DNA of 6,384 bases from Thermotoga sp. 4484_232 (GTDB taxonomy: Bacteria; Thermotogota; Thermotogae; Thermotogales; Thermotogaceae). Positions within the stretch are counted from its first letter, which is position 1. Every line of letters starts with the position of its first letter. This document shows positions 1-6,138 of the stretch, piece after piece. Under the pieces are notes generated by a model, which made no database searches, was not told where the DNA came from, and was given only the letters and a program-made list of their open reading frames with translations. Location of the stretch: assembly GCA_002084985.1 (NCBI GenBank), contig MZGO01000088.1:1-6384 (forward strand), written 5' to 3'. The position numbers and the translations under genes are program-made.

Positions 1-2316
1 GATTTTGAGTTCAATATACCCGATACCTTTTCATCCTGTGATCTGAAGATATCCTCAGCAAAGGACGATGAATTCATACTGCCCGGTGAAAGGGCGGTTG
101 TTATCGGTAGGGAAAAAGGGAGGATAGAAGAAGTGTGGATACATCCTGTGAAAATCCTGAAAGAGATGAGAATAAGGGTAGATGGTGTCAGGATCGAAAA
201 ACTCGTGAAGGAAACGATCATAAGGCCAGAATATGTGGAGATCTTGGGAGAGAATCTCAGATACTACGTTATGACCTCCTTGAGGGATCCCGCTGTTTAT
301 CTTCACATTGATTTTTTGGATGATGATGTTCACTTGTTGGATATAGATTTTTCCATACCTTTCAGGATCATGTGGCCTTTCGATGAGAATTACTTCCATA
401 AGGTTTTGATCGATACAAGGGAAAACATGGTCTCGGTTATGGATTGGGAAAAAAGGTATCAAGCTTTTTACATTTTTTCTGAAAAACCTATAAAGAGAAA
501 GGTGATCACCAGAGGCAAGAAAATATATCTCCATCTTCGATTTCCGGTTAGAAGTAAAATTACCCTGGCGGTCGTTGGAAAGATGAAAGAAGCTCTGGCA
601 GTTGATAGAATTCTCGATCTTGAATATCAAAACAAGACTCTGGAAAGATTCTTCGAGGATGTTTTAAAAAGGGTGAATGTGGAAACAGATGATAAGGTCC
701 TCGAAGAAAGCTTGAAATGGGCAAAGATCGGCCTGAGTAGATTCCTTGTAAAAACACCTGGTTTGGGGAGAGGGTTAGTGGCAGGTTATGGAAAGTCCCT
801 CCCTGGATGGTTCGAAGGAAGACCTGGATATGCCTGGTACTTTGGAAGGGATAGCGAATGGGTGTCTCTGGCTCTTCTGGATTTAGGAGATTTCCAGGCT
901 GTGAAGGATAATCTCCTTCTTTTAATGAAATACCAGGGACCAGATGGGAAGATATATCACGAACTCACAACCAGTGGTTCTGTTCATTACGACGCCTCCG
1001 ACTCAACCCCTCTTTTCATCCTAACTTTTGCAAGGTATGTAAAGTACACAGGTGATGTCAACTTTGCGAAAAGGTATTGGAATAGCCTCATGAAAGCGCT
1101 AAAATACGTTTCATCAACCGATAAAAACGATGACGGTTTGGTTGAGAACGAACGTGTTGGACATGGATGGATAGAAGGAGGAAGGATCGGAGTATCTCAT
1201 ACAACTTCGTACACAAACGCCATCTGGATAAAAGCCTTAGAGGAGATCATCGAAGTTGGAGATTTTCTGGGAAAGAATATGAGAGAGCAGAAAGAAATTT
1301 TAAAAAGAACAAGAGAAGCTTTCGAAAGATTCTGGGATCCAGAGAAGGGGTATTATTGTGTGGGGCTCGATGTATCTGGTAGAAAGATACCACACGAAAC
1401 GATACTGCCTTCCGTTGGTATGATGTTTAACGTAATACCGGAGAACAGGAGAGAAAAGATGCTCGAGGATTTTGCAAGTAATGAGTTCACAACTGATTGG
1501 GGAGTCAGGTTAGTTAAGAAATCATCAGAAGTATTTGATCCTCGGGGCTACCACGAAGGAAGTGTGTGGCCGTTATTTACAGGATGGGTATCTCTTGCAG
1601 AGTATGAAAGCTGGTATTCGATAAATGGATACGTTCACATGATGAACAACGCTTTGGATTACAGAAATTGGACTAAAGGCTACATTTCGGAGGTACTTCA
1701 TGGGAAAGTCTACAAACCTGCTGGGGTTTGTCCTTTTCAAGCATGGTCCCAATCCATGGTTGTACAACCCTTCGTCGAAGGGATGTTAGGGTACAAGCCT
1801 GATGCTCTGAAAAAGAGGGTGAATCTGAATCTGAGGATACCTTCTAACATCACCCGTTTAAGAGTATCGTCACTTCCTTTTTCCACAGGTTCAGTGAGTG
1901 TCATTTGCGAAAGAGAAGGAGAAGATATGTTTATAACGATCTTGAAAAGATACGACGGGGAGATCACCTTGAAGATGCGTGTGGGAATACCTCTTCTATC
2001 GGAGATAGAATCTGTTTTGGTTTGTGATAGAGCCATCGAATTTTCATACTATGAAAAGGGAGATAGAAAAGTTGTTGAAATTCCTGAGCAGATTTTGAAA
2101 GATTCTCTGACCCTTCATCTGAAACTGAAGAATTTTTCGGATGTGAAGCCTCCTGTACATGTTCCCAAACCTTTTTCAAGATCCAGAGGTACAAGGATCG
2201 TGGGGTTCATGAAAGAAGGTGAAAAGCTAAAAGTAATCTATGAAGGAAAGATCCCTCCTGAGATTGTGGGAGATGGTATATACCTTGTGAAGCGAAATCA
2301 AGATAGTTCGAAGTAG
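1..2316 (+). CDS. Glycogen-debranching-like (alpha/alpha)6-barrel glycosidase, 5'-truncated by the window edge
   Basis: The reading frame is open from base 1, so the GTG at 133 is internal and the true start lies outside the window; 771 residues are visible. Numbered from the window edge, residues 1-210 look like an N-terminal beta-sandwich domain (RAVVIGREKGRIEEVWIHPV near 35-49 is typical of debranching-enzyme N domains). Residues about 225-600 form the helical toroid, with the landmarks PGYAWYFGRDSEW (275-287), GLVENERVGHGWIEGG (379-394), YHEGSVWP (517-524) and CPFQAWSQSM (577-586). The rest is a C-terminal beta domain. Such proteins are annotated as amylo-alpha-1,6-glucosidase or GDE_C-like and hydrolyse alpha-glucosidic branches or related oligosaccharides. 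Acidic residues in WIEGG and YHEGSVW are candidate catalytic groups, by inference. The substrate cannot be fixed, and whether there is a signal peptide is unknown because the N terminus is missing. It is the only + strand gene and converges on the yhaN-like gene with a 19-bp overlap. Confidence 0.85.
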   Translation, partial: DFEFNIPDTFSSCDLKISSAKDDEFILPGERAVVIGREKGRIEEVWIHPVKILKEMRIRVDGVRIEKLVKETIIRPEYVEILGENLRYYVMTSLRDPAVYLHIDFLDDDVHLLDIDFSIPFRIMWPFDENYFHKVLIDTRENMVSVMDWEKRYQAFYIFSEKPIKRKVITRGKKIYLHLRFPVRSKITLAVVGKMKEALAVDRILDLEYQNKTLERFFEDVLKRVNVETDDKVLEESLKWAKIGLSRFLVKTPGLGRGLVAGYGKSLPGWFEGRPGYAWYFGRDSEWVSLALLDLGDFQAVKDNLLLLMKYQGPDGKIYHELTTSGSVHYDASDSTPLFILTFARYVKYTGDVNFAKRYWNSLMKALKYVSSTDKNDDGLVENERVGHGWIEGGRIGVSHTTSYTNAIWIKALEEIIEVGDFLGKNMREQKEILKRTREAFERFWDPEKGYYCVGLDVSGRKIPHETILPSVGMMFNVIPENRREKMLEDFASNEFTTDWGVRLVKKSSEVFDPRGYHEGSVWPLFTGWVSLAEYESWYSINGYVHMMNNALDYRNWTKGYISEVLHGKVYKPAGVCPFQAWSQSMVVQPFVEGMLGYKPDALKKRVNLNLRIPSNITRLRVSSLPFSTGSVSVICEREGEDMFITILKRYDGEITLKMRVGIPLLSEIESVLVCDRAIEFSYYEKGDRKVVEIPEQILKDSLTLHLKLKNFSDVKPPVHVPKPFSRSRGTRIVGFMKEGEKLKVIYEGKIPPEIVGDGIYLVKRNQDSSK

Positions 2317-3668
2317 GTTTCATTCTGGATCACTCTGGTATCGCTTGTTAAAAAGATCACCTGCCTCTTCTCTGAGATCTCCTTGAGAAAGTCCTTCATG
2401 ATTCCAATCATTCTATCATCGAGATTCACAAATGGGTTGTCGAGTATCAAAGGGAGATCAAGTTCCAATAGATCGTGGATGGATATCTTGTAAAGAAGTG
2501 ACAGTATGTTCAGAAAAGCTCCACCCAGTATCTCAGATGGCTTGAACACTTTGTTCGATATGAAAACTCGCAAACTCAAATCGCTTTCTACGATGAAGTT
2601 ATCTATATCTCTAGAAAACCTGCTGGAGTTTCTCAGAATCGATTCTGCCAGATCATCTTTGTAGGCGGAGATGATCTCTTCCTTGATGCTCTTCAAAAAA
2701 CTCTCGACGTAAGGGTAGGCAGATATCCTGGCTTCCAGTCTCGAAAGTTCCTTTCTTTTCTCTTCTAACTTCAAAAACATGTCTTCTGGCGTTTCGAGGT
2801 TCGGTACTTTCAAACTTTCGAGTTTCTCTCTTTCCTTTTCTATAATTCTTTCGAGCTTTACGATCTCCTCATTTTCCTCCTTCATTTCCAATTCTTTCAG
2901 CATCATCTCGTATTTTTCAACATCCTTCCTTTTCTGGGCTATCGATTCTTCAATTCGACTTAAATTCTCCAATTCTTCGAGAATTCTTTCAACATCACCT
3001 ATACTCTCACACCCGTTGTCTTTCAATATTTCATTCTTCCGCTTAACGAATTCTTCCAAATGAGCTCTCAAACTTCTCTCACGATTTGTGAGGTTTTCCA
3101 GTTTCATTTCCGCATCTTTCAGTTTCATGATGCTACCCTTCACCTTATTCAAATCTTCTTCAGCTTTAGCTAAAATACTCTCAACATCTTCAGACTCTTC
3201 ATACCCCAAATCCTTGAGAATGCTCAAAATTTCTTTATCGATCCTTTCCAATTTGGGGGATGAGATAAGCATCTTCTCCAGTTTTTCTCGGAGTTCGTTG
3301 ATGCTCTCAAAACCAGTTATACCCTCTATCCCCTTCAATTCTTTGAAAACATCCCTTCTTCTCCTCTCCAAATTCCTTATGGCTATGTTTGATTCTATTA
3401 TCTCTTCTTCCACGCTATTGGCTTTCATTCTATCGAGTCTGATGGTAAAGATGTAAACTACGGAGAGGAAAGCCAGCGTAACGCTTCCTATGTGAAAGTA
3501 TTTTGAAAACGTCATACCGAGTACCAAAAAGGTACCTGCTCCGATAAGAAATAACAAGCTCTTTATAAGATCTCTTCTTGTCTTCTTTCTTATATCCCTT
3601 AAATCTTTCTCTAAGGATTCTAGCCTGTAACGTTCCTTTTCCAACTCCTCACTTATTTCAGACAGCAC
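2298..3668 (-). CDS. C-terminal fragment of YhaN-like ATPase (membrane hairpin, coiled coil, Walker B half)
   Basis: This open frame has 456 codons from a GTG at 3668, probably not a natural start. The GTG lies inside the duplicated 56-bp unit, has only a weak upstream AGG, and the frame itself is open back to 3704. Residues 35-54 and 60-77 are two hydrophobic segments forming a predicted transmembrane hairpin, flanked by basic residues (RKKTRRD before, RLDRMK after). Residues 85-340 are coiled coil broken by short Gly-containing modules. The C-terminal head follows: PSEILGGA (377-384) at the ABC signature position, PLILDNPFVNLDD (406-418) as Walker B plus D-loop, and KRQVIFLTSD (about 435-444) as the strand before the switch. 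The signature lacks its usual Ser, and Asn411 replaces the acidic residue normally following the Walker B Asp. The gene ends inside the convergent glycosidase gene. Confidence 0.78.
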   Translation of the reverse strand: MLSEISEELEKERYRLESLEKDLRDIRKKTRRDLIKSLLFLIGAGTFLVLGMTFSKYFHIGSVTLAFLSVVYIFTIRLDRMKANSVEEEIIESNIAIRNLERRRRDVFKELKGIEGITGFESINELREKLEKMLISSPKLERIDKEILSILKDLGYEESEDVESILAKAEEDLNKVKGSIMKLKDAEMKLENLTNRERSLRAHLEEFVKRKNEILKDNGCESIGDVERILEELENLSRIEESIAQKRKDVEKYEMMLKELEMKEENEEIVKLERIIEKEREKLESLKVPNLETPEDMFLKLEEKRKELSRLEARISAYPYVESFLKSIKEEIISAYKDDLAESILRNSSRFSRDIDNFIVESDLSLRVFISNKVFKPSEILGGAFLNILSLLYKISIHDLLELDLPLILDNPFVNLDDRMIGIMKDFLKEISEKRQVIFLTSDTRVIQNETYFELS

Positions 3669-3727
3669 ACTGATTCTAGCCTGTAACGTTCCTTTTCCAA
3701 CTCCTCACTTATTTCAGACAGCACACT
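3616..3727. repeat. Perfect 56-bp tandem duplication (two copies)
   Basis: Copy 1 spans 3616-3671 and copy 2 spans 3672-3727; every base matches, starting gattctagcctgtaacg and ending cagacagcacact. The tract is exactly 2.0 units: the flanking bases do not extend the period, so no junction microhomology is visible. Because 56 is not a multiple of three, it shifts the reading frame of the surrounding ATPase gene. Each copy encodes VLSEISEELEKERYRLES when read in the coding frame, so the repeated peptide is coiled coil. It looks like a recent event because the copies have not diverged at all. Confidence 0.97.
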
Positions 3728-3825
3728 CTCTACTTTTGAAAGCGTTTGATCTATGGAGATACTTTTCTCCCTCTTTTTCATATCCAGTAACAGACGAGCG
3801 TTCTTCAATCTTACTTCAACCTCTG

Positions 3826-4638
3826 TTATACTTTTAACAATTCGTTCAGTTCTTTGCTTAACTTTGATATCTCCTCACTCAGGATAATAGCTTCTTTTAG
3901 ATTTTCTACACTGGCCTTTCTCAAGTGCGATCTTTTACGCCTTTCATCTTCAAGATACTGTATTTCTTTTTCAAGCTCTTCTAATTTCTTTTTGATCTCC
4001 TCAATTCTCCTTTTCTTATCCTCTTCAAATTTTTTTCTCTTATACTCGTAGTCTTTGGAAAGCTCTTTCAACCTTTTCTCCAAAATTATTTTTTCTCTCC
4101 TCAAAGAAAGGATCTCTTTTTTTCTCTCCTTCCATATATTCAGTTTTTCCTCAATCTCAGCGATTTCATCCATAACTTTTTTCTTCCGATCTACAAAGAT
4201 ACTTGGGCCTCGTTTGAGAGCATTCTCAATATTCCTGATCAGCTCTTTGTTTGAATACTTTTCTCTGAAAAGTAGAATGATCTTCCTGTCAACCGATTTT
4301 TCCATCTTTCCATCGTACGTCTCGGAAAGGAAGGAGGAAAGGTCAAAAAGATCTCTGTCGATCAAGTGAGCCTTTTCCGAGAGATTTATAACTTTTTCTC
4401 CTTCATATGTTTCTACAAAAAGATTCCCTCCAAAAACGTCGTGATACCAAGGCCTGTATCTTTCTATTTCTTCGGCTTTAGCTTCGCTGAGAAGGTATCG
4501 GATGAAATTTGCTAAAGTTGTTTTGCCTGCGTTATTTGGGCCATATACCAGATTCAGCCCTTCTCTGAACTCAATTTCGAATCCCTTGAATTTACCAAAA
4601 CCTTCTATTTCCACCTTTCTCAGTCTCAACATTCTCAC
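3826..4638 (-). CDS. N-terminal fragment of YhaN-like ATPase (Walker A half)
   Basis: This 270-codon frame holds the N-terminal nucleotide-binding half. LRLRKVEIEGFGKFKGFEIE is the typical first strands of the SMC/RecF/Rad50 fold, followed by GPNNAGKTT (33-41, Walker A) and the YhaN-like RYRPWYHDVFGGNL (about 60-73). After roughly residue 135 it becomes charged coiled coil. The GTG at 4638 overlaps the upstream TGA by 4 bp (GTGA). The ATG at 4632 is the more likely start, because the Shine-Dalgarno GAGGAG at 4645-4640 lies 7 nt before it but only 1 nt before the GTG. Either start implies translational coupling with the upstream phosphoesterase-like gene. The last four codons (LLKV) follow a homopolymer A run; the coiled-coil coding continues in the -1 frame, so the stop at 3826 is premature. 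Alone, this piece lacks Walker B and the signature and should not be an active ATPase. Confidence 0.8.
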   Translation of the reverse strand: MRMLRLRKVEIEGFGKFKGFEIEFREGLNLVYGPNNAGKTTLANFIRYLLSEAKAEEIERYRPWYHDVFGGNLFVETYEGEKVINLSEKAHLIDRDLFDLSSFLSETYDGKMEKSVDRKIILLFREKYSNKELIRNIENALKRGPSIFVDRKKKVMDEIAEIEEKLNIWKERKKEILSLRREKIILEKRLKELSKDYEYKRKKFEEDKKRRIEEIKKKLEELEKEIQYLEDERRKRSHLRKASVENLKEAIILSEEISKLSKELNELLKV

Positions 4639-5324
4639 TCTCCTCGAAGCATCTCTAGAACGACCATTTTTTCAACTCTTTTTTCCAACCTCTCTAGATA
4701 TTTCCGGAAGCAAATAGGTGATTCAGGTATCTCTTCATAAAGAGCTTTCACGTTCTTTAAATGCCTTATCTTTTCGACTTCAAGCGGCGTGAGGAAGGTG
4801 TTTAAGACGAAAAGCTCTTTTTCATTGATGAGATTTAAAGGAGATTCTTCGAATTCCTCTAGGATGTTGAGTTTTAAAGAAGGAAAGTCTAGATTGACTT
4901 TTGAAAAAGCCCTATTCTCGTAGATAACACAACTGGGAAAGTTGTTTATAGGGCTCGAAGAGAAATCTGTGGGTATTTCTATCCCCTCTATAAACACTTT
5001 TTCTTCTTCGATCTTGACCCAATCCTGTTCATCGTGGAAATAAACGTTGGGAGGAAGCTTCAAAGCACCTGTAAGTTCTTGGTCTAAAATCACGATTCTC
5101 CTATCTTTAGGGAACACTTCATCCATAAATGTTTCGAGCTCTTCAGGTAGAGCTGCTTTACCAAAAAGGTTTATGAACAGGTATGTACTGTCATTGAAAA
5201 GAGAGAAAACGAAAGAAATAAAAGCTCTCTTGACGTTATCTATCGTACTTGCAAAAAATACCTCTTCACCCTCACTATCCTTTACTTTTATATCTTTCAA
5301 AACAATGACTTTCAAACAATCCAC
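4635..5324 (-). CDS. Degenerate Mre11/SbcD/YhaO-like metallophosphoesterase-fold protein, predicted non-catalytic
   Basis: This 229-residue protein sits directly upstream of, and overlaps, the YhaN-like ATPase, the place a YhaO/SbcD nuclease would occupy. Read against that fold, the order of motifs is kept but the metal ligands are gone. LKVIVLKDIKV (4-14) has DxK instead of DxH; LFINLFGKA (49-57) replaces the IAGDLFDKA motif; RRIVILDQEL (75-84) replaces the PGNHD strand; LPPNVYF follows as in nucleases; FVLNTFLTP (172-180) stands where ALGHxHxP belongs. This alignment was done by eye and is an inference. A structural partner for the ATPase is the natural role. The start is uncertain: GTG 5324 runs straight out of the G-rich Shine-Dalgarno, while TTG 5315 has GGGGGTGG five bases upstream and would give MKVIVLKDI, the normal first strand of the fold. 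It could also be an unrelated protein. Confidence 0.6.
   Translation of the reverse strand: MDCLKVIVLKDIKVKDSEGEEVFFASTIDNVKRAFISFVFSLFNDSTYLFINLFGKAALPEELETFMDEVFPKDRRIVILDQELTGALKLPPNVYFHDEQDWVKIEEEKVFIEGIEIPTDFSSSPINNFPSCVIYENRAFSKVNLDFPSLKLNILEEFEESPLNLINEKELFVLNTFLTPLEVEKIRHLKNVKALYEEIPESPICFRKYLERLEKRVEKMVVLEMLRGE
4640..4645 (-). promoter_or_regulatory. Shine-Dalgarno GAGGAG deciding the YhaN-like start
   Basis: GAGGAG sits 7 nt before the ATG at 4632 and only 1 nt before the GTG at 4638, favouring the ATG. It lies inside the last codons of the upstream phosphoesterase-like gene, so translation of the two genes is probably coupled. Confidence 0.65.
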
Positions 5325-5498
5325 CCCCTACCTGGAAGTGGTATTTGAGCTATTTTTAACTATCACTTTTTTAATCCGTCACTTATGAATCAAAAGGGTG
5401 TTACTTTTCTGATTTACGATCTCTGAAAGAATCCCCCCTATCCCCCCCTTGGATGGACCCGATGAAGTTAGAGAGGAGGGCCCCACCCCCTCCTCTTT
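5325..5498. other. 174-bp intergenic spacer with hairpin and G/C homopolymer tracts
   Basis: This spacer separates the sigma/membrane-protein pair from the YhaO/YhaN-like pair, all on the - strand. It holds a GC-rich hairpin at 5472-5496 and, on the - strand, G-tracts of 5 and 4 (5490-5481), 7 and 6 (5448-5433) and 5 (5328-5324). It should hold the promoter of the downstream pair. The best candidate I can see is GTGACG, 18 bases, TAAAAA within about 5383-5354 on the - strand. That is only 8 of 12 consensus bases, and I do not regard it as proven. No small gene or structured RNA is recognised. Confidence 0.6.
5472..5496. terminator. GC-rich hairpin, intrinsic-terminator-like
   Basis: AGAGGAGGG (5472-5480) pairs perfectly with CCCTCCTCT (5488-5496) across a 7-base loop. 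It begins 2 bp after the stop codon of the membrane-anchored protein gene, so it plausibly ends the sigma operon on the - strand. However, the T-rich tail (TTTTC then ATTTTTT, 5496-5507) is on the + side, where no gene leads in. On the - strand the stem is followed only by CTAACTTC. It may act in both directions or block antisense transcripts. Confidence 0.55.
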
Positions 5499-6125
5499 TC
5501 ATTTTTTGGGAATGTAGAGACTGAGGTCTTTCTCAAGATTATTTATTCTAGAGGTTTTAAGCTGAACAACTTTCGTGGGGTGGTACCTCCCCCCACTAAC
5601 TCCGAATACCAAAGCGTAAACTCTGCCTGGTATACCCACAACTATCGTTGAGTCTGGTGGTACAACGATCGTGTACTCTGTTTCTATTTTGGGTTTTTTA
5701 AAATAGTAGAATCTGTATGGAGAAAGACCCGGTTTCAAATCCTTCGAGAAAAGGATCGTGTTTCCTTTCTTGACGGTTATCCACACTGGATCGTAGCCTA
5801 TAACGAAGAACTTTATGTACCCAGTCGTCGGATCGTTGTTCATCTCCGTGAAGATGGCTTCCAGATCGACCACAGCGTTTTTGAAATAATTGACAGCGTT
5901 CACATATCTATCGAAAAGTGAGTTTGGAGCCAACATATTTTCCAATTTTGAAATTCTATCGGAATTGATAGATATTTTCTCACTGAGGGCACTTTTTACA
6001 ACTCTCAATTCTTTCACGATTTTCCTCTCCATAATGAATGCGGAGATGGAAAAAACCATGGCTAGAACCATGGAAACAAGCAATAAAAACGCTAGAAAGG
6101 TCGTGATGAAATTTCCTTTTCCCAT
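5499..6125 (-). CDS. Membrane-anchored coiled-coil protein of unknown function
   Basis: I do not recognise this 208-residue protein. It has one N-terminal hydrophobic segment (about 7-31, FITTFLAFLLLVSMVLAMVF), preceded by GKGN and followed by basic MERKIVKELRVVK, which fits a signal anchor. Residues 33-66 form a short coiled coil (VVKSALSEKISINSDRISKL). Residues 72-208 look beta-rich, with WITVKKGNTILF, YTIVVPPDSTIVVGIPG and VYALVFGVSGG, probably an extracytoplasmic domain. The ATG start is well supported by GGAGGG at 6136-6131, 5 nt upstream. The gene starts 13 bp after the stop of the SigH-like sigma gene and is therefore almost certainly cotranscribed with it. A link to sigma control is only suggested by position; no known anti-sigma motif is visible. 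Confidence 0.75.
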   Translation of the reverse strand: MGKGNFITTFLAFLLLVSMVLAMVFSISAFIMERKIVKELRVVKSALSEKISINSDRISKLENMLAPNSLFDRYVNAVNYFKNAVVDLEAIFTEMNNDPTTGYIKFFVIGYDPVWITVKKGNTILFSKDLKPGLSPYRFYYFKKPKIETEYTIVVPPDSTIVVGIPGRVYALVFGVSGGRYHPTKVVQLKTSRINNLEKDLSLYIPKK

Positions 6126-6130
6126 GTTTT

Positions 6131-6136
6131 CCCTCC
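6131..6136 (-). promoter_or_regulatory. Shine-Dalgarno GGAGGG for the membrane-anchored protein
   Basis: GGAGGG lies five bases before the ATG at 6125 and just after the sigma gene stop (6141-6139). It fixes the start of the downstream gene. Confidence 0.8.
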
Positions 6137-6138
6137 AT

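Larger units (their letters stand above)
2298..4638 (-). pseudogene. YhaN-type SMC/Rad50-like ATPase gene, broken by a frameshift and a 56-bp tandem duplication
   Basis: Two open frames carry the two halves of one ABC-type ATPase head joined by a long coiled coil. The N-terminal half has Walker A GPNNAGKTT; the C-terminal half has Walker B and the D-loop in PLILDNPFVNLDD. Between 3838 and 3672 the coding frame is a third one, reading VKSITEVEVRLKNARLLLD and on to VESVLSEISEELEKERYR, good heptad-like coiled coil. Frame 1 stops at 3826 and frame 2 stops at 3653, just inside the second-read repeat copy. Removing 56 bp and adding one base gives exactly 762 codons. PWYHDVFGG and LILDNPFVNLDD are hallmarks of the YhaN family, which pairs with YhaO-like phosphoesterases. 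There is no CxxC zinc hook, so it is not classical Rad50/SbcC. As sequenced it cannot make a full-length protein. A sequencing or assembly error at either site is possible. Confidence 0.8.

Noticed and set aside
133..135. GTG as the start of the glycosidase
   Set aside because: The same frame is open to base 1 and reads family-like sequence (RAVVIGREKGRIEEVW) upstream, so the gene begins outside the window.
2779..3456. Two + strand open frames rich in Ser and Phe (2779-3063 and 3088-3456)
   Set aside because: They are antisense to the Lys/Glu-rich coiled coil of the YhaN-like gene; GAA/AAA-rich coding gives TTC/TTT on the other strand. No ribosome binding site or family pattern.
3826..3842. 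Programmed -1 frameshifting at TTAAAAG to make the full ATPase
   Set aside because: Only the AAA codon can re-pair, the Leu codon cannot. No Shine-Dalgarno stimulator sits at the right distance (GAGGAG is about 30 nt upstream). A second -1 shift in the duplicated unit would also be needed.
2298..4638. Classical Rad50/SbcC with zinc hook
   Set aside because: No CxxC hook is visible, a transmembrane hairpin is present, and the Walker B region reads PLILDNPFVNLDD, which is the YhaN type.
5047..5388. + strand open frame of 113 codons crossing the spacer
   Set aside because: It is mostly antisense to the phosphoesterase-like gene, has no good ribosome binding site, and its Ser/Leu-rich product resembles no family.
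5574..5595. Near-palindrome GTGGGG ... CCCCAC as a hairpin element
   Set aside because: It is within the coding sequence of the membrane-anchored protein (Gly-Gly-Arg-Tyr-His-Pro codons) and has a mismatched 10-base centre, so codon content explains it.
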